Below are positions 57,767 to 64,000 of a DNA stretch of 64,000 nucleotides, one piece after another. The notes beneath the pieces are model-generated. The model saw only the letters and a program-made list of their open reading frames with translations. It was not told the DNA's origin and ran no database searches. Each line of letters begins with the position of its first letter. Position 1 is the first letter of the stretch. The DNA lies in NCBI GenBank assembly GCA_014706295.1, contig JACSVZ010000016.1:1884168-1948167 (forward strand), written 5' to 3'. The translations under genes were made by a program, and so were the position numbers. The stretch is from Lycocorax pyrrhopterus obiensis. Lineage: Eukaryota > Chordata > Aves > Passeriformes > Paradisaeidae.

Positions 57767-58040
57767 GAATCATGGAATATCCTCAGTGGGAAGGACACAC
57801 AGGGATCGTGGAGTTTCACTCCTGGCCCTGCACAGACACCCCAACAACCCCACCCTGGGCATCCCTGGCAGCGCTGTCCAAACGCTCCTGGAGCTCTGGC
57901 AGCCTCGGGGCCGTGCCCATTCCCTGGGGAGCCTGGGCAGTGCCCAGCACCCTCTGGGGGAAGAACCTTTCCCTGAAATCCAACCTAAACTTCTCCTGGC
58001 CCAGCTCCAGCCGTTCCTTGGGGTCCTGGGATCCAATCCC
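57767..58040 (-). mobile_element. CR1 LINE 3' fragment, tail B
   Basis: Reverse copy from 'catggaatatcctcagtggg' through 'tccctggcagcgctgtccaa' and 'ggggaagaacctttccctga' to 'cttggggtcctgggatcc'. A 288-codon forward frame crosses this and the next CR1 by chance. Confidence 0.95.
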
Positions 58041-58299
58041 TCACACTGGGAAAAGCAGCTGTGGCACAGCCTTCACACAGATGAAGAATTCCAGAAATGG
58101 ACCATCCTTAGGAGCTGCTGGAAGACTCCCACGGCAAAAAGGCTTTGCTGGAAAAGCCTCAGGGCCGACACTGGGGTTGAACTCAACACTCTCCAGTGCG
58201 GGAACAAAACACAAATACAAACAAAAATAATGCAAAACAAAGGAGACTTCACACCTTGGAAAGCCAGAGCCCTCTGGAAGTCCATGTTTATGGCTGCCA

Positions 58300-58719
58300 T
58301 AGGGAACTGGAGCACCTCCCCTATGGAGACAGGCTGGGAGAGCTGGGGCTGCTCAGCCTGGGGAAGGGAAGGTGGTGTGGAGACCGCAGAGCCACTTCCA
58401 GTGTCTGCAGGACCTACAGGGAAGCTGGACAAGGACTTTTCATCAGGAACTGGAGTGCCAGGACAAGGGGGAATCAAACTGAAAGAGGGGAAATTTAGCT
58501 TAGATATTGGGAGAAATTGTTCCCTGTGAGGGTGGGGAGGCCCTGGCACAGGGTGCCCAGAGAAGCTGTGGCTGCCCCTGGATCCCTGGCAGTGTCCAAA
58601 GCCAGGTTGGATGGGGCTTGGAGCACCCTGGGCTAGTGGAAGGTGTCCCTGCCCGTGGCAGGGGTGGGACTGGGTGGGCTTTATGGTCCCTTCCAACCCA
58701 ACCCATTCCCTGATTCTAC
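58300..58719 (+). mobile_element. CR1 LINE 3' fragment, tail A, about 420 bp
   Basis: Forward copy with 'caggctgggagagctggggc', 'gaactggagtgccaggacaa', 'gatattgggagaaattgttc' and the full tail to 'acccattccctgattc'. Confidence 0.95.
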
Positions 58720-59554
58720 GTTTTCCATCGGGAGCATTTGGTGCTGCTGCAAAGGGGGGCAGAAGGAACATGTCAGGGTAATAAACAGTAATTAAGGAGC
58801 TGTGCTATCAGACTGCTCGGACTGCATCCCAAACCACTCCATCCTGGAGCTCACGGGATCGATGGCTCTGCTCCAGCAGTTCCAGCCACGCTCTGCCCAG
58901 CAGCCCGCTCCTGCTGGAATCAGGGATGTCAAACAGCTCCCGGTGTGCACACACAGCCATGGATTTCCAAACCCAGTCACAACCGAACTGGGAACAGGTT
59001 TGGGATCTTGTCATTCCCCTCAGCAGGAGGGAAAAATAAAAAATTTAAAAAAGGAGCGTTGTCACCCAGGCATTTTGAGCCAAGAGGTCACAAAGCCAAT
59101 CACTCTGCCCTACCCAGGAGCTGCTGGATGAGGAGTCCAGCAGCCAAACAATACATTTTTTTTTTCTTTGATTGATTTGCACATTGTGAAAGTTGGGAGC
59201 GAGAAGAAGAGAGCAAAGGCAAAGCTATTCTGCCTTGACTACAATATCTGCTTCCACAAAATTGAAAAAGTCTTTTTGGAGCGCTTCTGAACGTCTCAAA
59301 AATCAAGTTAAGGAAAGGTCTGAAATGAAAAGTCAGCTCAACAGAAAAGAAGCAAAAAGAGTTTGCAGAAATGTCAGCAGAAAGTACTTGTCTTTTTCTC
59401 CCCGGGGGTTTTTGTTCTAAAACAATCTGGTCAAATCACTCCAGAGTCACGATTAGCATCAGTGTTAGCAAATCTTCATTCTGTGCAAAAACAAATCAAA
59501 TGCATTAAAATGCCTGCGAGCGCACTTCTTGTGGGAAAAGGAGGGCCCAGCTCT
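58720..59554. other. unique sequence, nothing recognised
   Basis: AT-richer from 59030; a T run lies near 59156-59165. No exon is recognised. Confidence 0.45.
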
Positions 59555-59799
59555 GGACTGGGAGGAAACACGTTTAGATTGGAAATTAGGAAGGAATTCT
59601 TCCCTGTGAGGGTGGGCAGGCCCTGGCACAGGGTGCCCAGAGAAGCTGTGGCTGCCCCTGGATCCCTGGAAGTGTCCAAGGCCAGGCTGGATGGGACTTG
59701 GAGCAGCCTGGGACAGTGGAAGGTGTCCCTGCCCATGGCAGGGGTGGCACGGGATGAGCTTTAAGGTCCCTTCCAACCCAAACCATTCCATGATTCCAA
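59555..59799 (+). mobile_element. CR1 LINE 3' fragment, tail A
   Basis: From 'cgtttagattggaaattagg' through the common landmarks to 'aaaccattccatgattcc'. One of the least diverged tails in the window. Confidence 0.95.
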
Positions 59800-60284
59800 G
59801 TTTCCTTCAACACCTCAAATGCAGGTGCTGAGGCTCTGCGGGGACCCCTCCCTGGGCAGGCCGAGCAGAGCACTGGGAAGGAAAAGCAGGAATGAGGGAT
59901 TCCCAGGATTCTCTCTGCCACTGTTCAGCACTCCACTGACCCTGTGGCACAGCAGGAGTTGCGGGGCACCACCGCCATTCATTCCCAATGGGAATTCCCA
60001 AGGGAGTCCATGAATCCCTGATTCCTGAGCACTTGGTCTGCACATTTCCCTGCTGTGTGACCGTGGTGTGAACTCCTACCACAGTCCCTGCTGGCATCCC
60101 CAAGAGCCGGTGCTGCAGGGACACTTCTGTCTGTGGTGGCACATGAGCCAGCAGCAGGGTCATGTCCTGGACACACCCGATCTGGGATCAGCAGTAATTA
60201 ACGGAATTAGCCCCACCCCTGATCTGAGCACCTCAGCTTTGCACCACTCCTGGCCTTCAAGGGCTCGTCTGACACCGAGGGAAC
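59800..60284. other. unique sequence, nothing recognised
   Basis: Spacer between CR1 copies with no recognisable feature. Confidence 0.45.
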
Positions 60285-60540
60285 CACTGACAGGACAAGA
60301 GGAAATGGCCTCAGGGTGCTCCAGGGAAGGTTTAGGTTGGATGTTAGGGACAATCTCCTCACTGAAGGGCTGTCCAGCCCTGGCACCTCGGCCCAGGGCA
60401 GTGGTGGAGACCCCACCCCGGAGGGATTTCGCAGACCTGTGGATGTGCCACTGGGGGACATGGGTTAGTGGTGGCCTTGACAGTGCTGGGTCAATGATCT
60501 TGAAGGTCTTTTCCAACCTAAAGGATTTTAGGATTTTCTA
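60285..60540 (+). mobile_element. CR1 LINE 3' fragment, tail D
   Basis: From 'gggaaccactgacaggacaa' through 'ttaggttggatgttagggac', 'cccagggcagtggtggagac' and 'catgggttagtggtggcctt' to 'ttttccaacctaaaggattt'. Confidence 0.95.
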
Positions 60541-60952
60541 AGGTGACAGAGATCCCCAGAGGTGTAACCCCAGTGTCCTCCCAGCTGGTCTCCCATTACC
60601 CTGTACCAGTCTGGGCATTTCAGCTGGGTCTCAATGGGCCTCTTGCAGGAGGCAGCAGCTCTCCCAATCCATTTTTCCTTCTCATTTGGTGGTGGCAACC
60701 TTCTGCCATTGGGATGGGGCAGCTGACATCATTCCCTGCACTGGATGGCACCAGCTGGAGCTCATCACATCCTGAGACAAGCCCAAAAATTCAAGCAACA
60801 CATCACTCTAAGGAGGCTCCCTCAGGTCGGGACAGAGACATGAACAGCAGAGCTGGTACTTCCAGAGAATTCCTGCAGCTTTTAGCTCCAACCACCTTCC
60901 AAAATCCACCCGCACACTGCAGCCCGCCACATACAGTGCAGCTCTCCCAACA
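60541..60952. other. unique sequence, nothing recognised
   Basis: No feature recognised. Confidence 0.45.
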
Positions 60953-61520
60953 ATCATGGAATGGCCTGGGTCGGAAGGGACCTTTAAGATCATCCTATCC
61001 CCTGCCATGGGCAGGGACATCTTCCACTGTCCCAGGTTGCTCCAAGCCCTGTCCAACCTGGCCTTGGACACTGCCAGGGATCCAGGGGCAGCCATAGGTT
61101 CTCTGGGCACCCTGTGCCAGGGCCTCACCTCCCTCACAGGGAGGAATCCCTTCCCAATATCCCGTCTAAACCTACTCCCTGTCAATGGGAAGCCATTCCC
61201 CTTGTCCTGGCACTCCAGGCCCTCAGAAATATTCTCTCTCCACCTTTCTCGTCAGAACTTTCAAGGACTGCAAGGCCACAATGAGGTCACCCCAGAGCTT
61301 CTCCTCTCCAGGCTGAACAATCCCAGCTCTCCCAGCCTTTCCTGCCAGCAGAGCTGCTCCATCCCTCTGCTCATCCTGGTGCCTCCTCTGGGCTCTCTCC
61401 AGCAGCTCCACGTCCTCCCTGTGCTGGGCCCCAGGGCTGGGGCAGCTCTGCAGGTGGGGTCTCACCTGAGCGGGGCCCAGGGGCAGAATCCCAGTCCCTT
61501 CCCTGCTGCCCAGCACAGGG
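60953..61520 (-). mobile_element. CR1 LINE 3' fragment, tail A, about 570 bp
   Basis: Reverse copy from 'atcatggaatggcctgggtc' to 'gtctcacctgagcggggccc' and 'cttccctgctgcccagcaca', reaching the end of ORF2. The region upstream in CR1 sense could not be matched, so the 5' truncation point is placed near 61520. Confidence 0.95.
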
Positions 61521-62040
61521 TTGGACTGGAAGTGGCTCCAGGAGTGACAGCACTGAGCAGCTCCAGGGCTGCAGAGAGCAGCACACGAGGAGGGCACAGA
61601 AATGACCGAAGTGACACTGGCAGGTAAATTCTGGGGTCATCCCACCCAGGGCATGGACAGGACCAACAGCCGGGGCCAGAAGCTGTGGGAAGAGATGCCT
61701 CTCTCAGCCACAAAGTTCACGGACGGAGCACTCCAGCCCCGCAGCCCGAGGGCTGTATCCCTGCCTGGAATAACAACAACGCCCAGGAACCGCTGCTGCC
61801 TTTGGTTCCTGCTGTCGTGGAAGAACAGCTGCTGCTATCACAGCGAAGCACAGAGGGAACAGGAGGGGGACAGAAAAAATACACCCACGAAAGCACAAAA
61901 AGCCGGAATCTGCTCAATTCAGGGCTCGGAGAAGCCAACCCAACCAATCCCTGCGCACAAATGTGATTAGCAGGGTCTGTCTGGCACTGCGTGATGCAGA
62001 GAGGATTTTCTTCCCCTCCCCTCCCCTCCCCTCTCTCCAA
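61521..62040. other. unique sequence next to the CpG island
   Basis: No exon is recognised. Holds the (CCCCT)4 run at 62013-62032. Confidence 0.45.
62013..62032. repeat. (CCCCT)4 run, G-quadruplex-capable on the reverse strand
   Basis: Four perfect CCCCT units. The reverse strand has four G4 runs separated by single A bases, a classic quadruplex pattern and a possible binding site for C2H2 zinc-finger factors. It lies directly beside the CpG island. Confidence 0.9.
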
Positions 62041-62460
62041 GGATCCGGATTCCTCTTGAGGAGGAGGGAAGGGAGGGGGAAGCGCAGCGTGTCCGCACAT
62101 CGCGGCTGCGAGGCGGCAGCAGCGCCCGCCGCTCCCAGCGCTGCGCTCCAGCCCCGAGCTGCTCTTGCCGGGAGCTCCGCTCCGCTCCGCGCAGGCACCG
62201 CCGGCAGCTGCCGCAGCATCCGCGGCTGCCGCAGGGAAAGGTCGCTGCTGCCACCTGCAGCCCTCCGGAGACGCTCCCTGCCCAAAGCCCGGGTCAAACG
62301 GGTGGGACGGGCCGGGCTAACGAGGGGTCAGCCCTGCCAAAGAGCCGCTTGTCAAGGCTCGCAGGGAGGCGGGATCCCGCTGCTCCCGCGGCATGTGCCA
62401 TCCTCGGATGATAAACGGTGTCGAGCGCTTTCCTTCTCTGCCTGGCCCGCCAAGCTGGCA
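62041..62460. promoter_or_regulatory. CpG island, candidate promoter
   Basis: By hand I count 44 CpG dinucleotides in 420 bases of GC-rich sequence, close to the number expected without CpG depletion; surrounding DNA has far fewer. No TATA box is evident. Islands like this usually mark promoters or first exons, so a transcript may start here in either direction. A forward frame (61963-62667, 234 codons) and a reverse frame (62297-61914, 127 codons) span it, but neither resembles a known protein. The forward one runs into a CR1, so coding is not supported. Confidence 0.7.
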
Positions 62461-62582
62461 CAAAGTCCAGCAAATACCTGGTTCAGAGAGAGGCGACAGA
62501 AATCTTTGGAGAGAACGACAGAGGTAGAGATCACGCATCTGGATATCGGCTTTATTGTGATACTGCCCAAAATAACCCCCAA

Positions 62583-62745
62583 AGAGCTTTCCCAGAGCAG
62601 CTGTGGCTGCCCCTGGATCCCTGGAAGTGTCCAGGTGTTGGGTGGGGCTTGGAGCAGCCTGGGATAGTGGAAGGTGTCCCTTCCATGGAATGAGATCAGC
62701 TTTAAGGTCTCTTCCAACCCAAACCATTCCATGCTTCCGTGATCC
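62583..62745 (+). mobile_element. CR1 LINE 3' fragment, tail A, with internal deletion
   Basis: From 'tttcccagagcagctgtggc' to 'aaaccattccatgcttccgt'. About 25 bases of the usual 'ccatggcaggggtgg' section are missing. It lies 120 bases from the CpG island. Confidence 0.9.
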
Positions 62746-64000
62746 AACCAAAGCCTCCACGTGCAAATCCGACAGCTCCAGCAACAGTGTGCGAGGGTAT
62801 TTTTCCAGCAGGGAACATCAGGATAACACGGAGGAGGTTTTGTGCAAACGGGGTGATCGGAATCTGAGACGTGCAATTAATGCCGGAGCACAGGCTGGGT
62901 ACCTGGCAGCTCTCCCAAAGCCCGAGGTAGCGTCAAGCGTCTCCTCCTCTATAAAAAGGCAGAACTTAATCTCAAAGGACTCTGGATGTTCACATCCTGG
63001 GAAGGCACAGTGCCAAGAATACACATTTTTCTTTATTTCTTTACAAAACCTGGCCTAATCCCATTTTACTCCTAAAATCAGCTGTCCCCTCTGAAGGAAA
63101 TCGAGCCCAGACATAAACAAACAGATCTGCCCTAAAAAAATCCCCCACCAAACCCACCAAACACCATCCCCACCTTACCGAGAGCCTGCAGAGCAGACAC
63201 ACAAGGCCCTAAACCTCTGATCTCCACGTGCCGAAAACAAAATACCAGGAAACCTGAAACAGGAGAGAAAAAGCCGTAAACTGTCCCTCAGACTCTGTGA
63301 TGACACAAGGAAACGAACCCCAGAACCCCAAAACCAGTGGCAAAAAGCAATAGATGTGGTAGCAAGGGCTATTTGCTAATGAACAGGAAATTTCACCATC
63401 TGTGAAACCCCCCCCCAAGGTTTGCTACATCGATCCATCTCTGCTTGGAGAGGGAACGGAACTTCAACCAAATCATTATTCCAAAAATACGAACCTGAAA
63501 GCTCCTGCAAGAGTTAATAAGGGGGGATGAGAACCCCAGGCTCTACACATAAAATAAAAGAAGCCCTAAAGCGCTGGATTCATATTTCAGCCTGACTTTA
63601 GTGCTAAATGTCGACCAATTTTGACAGAAATCCATCACCCAAATAAAATTTGAGGATCTGAAGCAGAGAGTTGAAGCATAAAAATATACTGCAAAGGCAC
63701 ATTTAAAGCCCAGGTCCAAAATTAGTTGTTTGACACAGGGAGTTTTAACAGTGCTGCAATCCCTCCTTCCTGATTTTGTTCTCTAAGCTCACACATGGCT
63801 AAAACCACTTTTTTTATAAGTCATAGCTTAAAAGGGAGGATTCTCCTCCGTGTTCTGCCCTATCAGGACAGGTTTTCACCATTTAACACAAGTTTGCAGG
63901 ATAAGTGGAAGTCCCCAGGTTTGCTGACCACTTTTCCCAGGATATAACATAAGTACAAGTTGTTCAGCCCAGCTCTGTAAATCTGACAAGAAATGCATTT
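62746..64000. other. unique AT-richer sequence, nothing recognised
   Basis: A 9-base C run lies near 63408-63416. 63540-63720 is AT-rich with several AATAAA-like hexamers, on which no poly(A) call is made without a transcript. No repeat family or exon is recognised. Confidence 0.45.

Noticed and set aside
57663..58529. 288-codon forward open frame
   Set aside because: It crosses a reverse CR1 and then a forward CR1, so it cannot be one conserved protein.
61963..62667. 234-codon forward frame across the CpG island
   Set aside because: Runs into a CR1 at its 3' end and has an Ala/Arg/Pro-rich composition expected of GC-rich DNA; island kept as promoter candidate only.

Overview
This window looks like bird nuclear DNA, most likely from a passerine (songbird). 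The evidence is a dense scatter of 5'-truncated CR1 LINE copies, one tRNA-Ile-derived SINE with a CR1-type tail (the kind described in zebra finch), and two solo long terminal repeats (LTRs) of endogenous retroviruses. I found no bacterial, phage or organellar features: no operons, CRISPR arrays, rRNA genes or intact tRNA genes. I found no convincing protein-coding exon. The only recognisable coding remnant is a decayed CR1 reverse-transcriptase fragment at 12.22-12.48 kb. The window therefore reads as intergenic or intronic sequence.

I recognise about 35 CR1 segments, covering roughly 9.6 kb (about 15%) by my boundaries. I sort them by 3' end. Tail A ends like 'ccttccaacccaaaccatt' (about 21 copies). 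Tail B ends like 'cttccagctcaggatattcc' (6). Tail C carries 'gatgtggcactcagtgctct' and ends 'ttttccaacctcaatgat' (3). Tail D carries 'gggttagtggtggcc' and ends 'ttttccaacctaaatgat' (3). Tail E is an older chicken-like form (1). The last segment is the reverse-transcriptase fragment. Boundaries are read by eye and are good to about 10 bases.

Layout: 0-12 kb is mostly unique sequence with scattered CR1 pieces. At 12.2-13.05 kb three CR1 pieces sit together. At 19.77-20.23 kb there is a 462-bp solo LTR with perfect 7-bp inverted ends and a 4-bp target duplication. At 22.13-23.41 kb there is a 1,281-bp solo LTR with an exact 5-bp target duplication and two internal tandem arrays. At 33.2-33.7 kb a tRNA-Ile SINE is inserted in a CR1. 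At 39.46-40.14 kb three CR1 fragments abut, the last two in inverted orientation. At 54.9-56.8 kb there is a separate pair of 150-bp inverted repeats. At 57.8-61.5 kb CR1 copies are dense. At 62.04-62.46 kb lies the only strong CpG island, the best promoter candidate in the window.

Between the repeats are several AT-richer unique blocks (for example 14.15, 24.2, 26.6, 31.7, 50.5 and 57.2 kb) with homeodomain-type TAATT motifs. They look like candidate conserved non-coding elements, which only cross-species alignment can confirm. I see no evidence for a new multi-gene system. The most unusual items are the tandemly built LTR, the inverted-repeat pair and the isolated CpG island.
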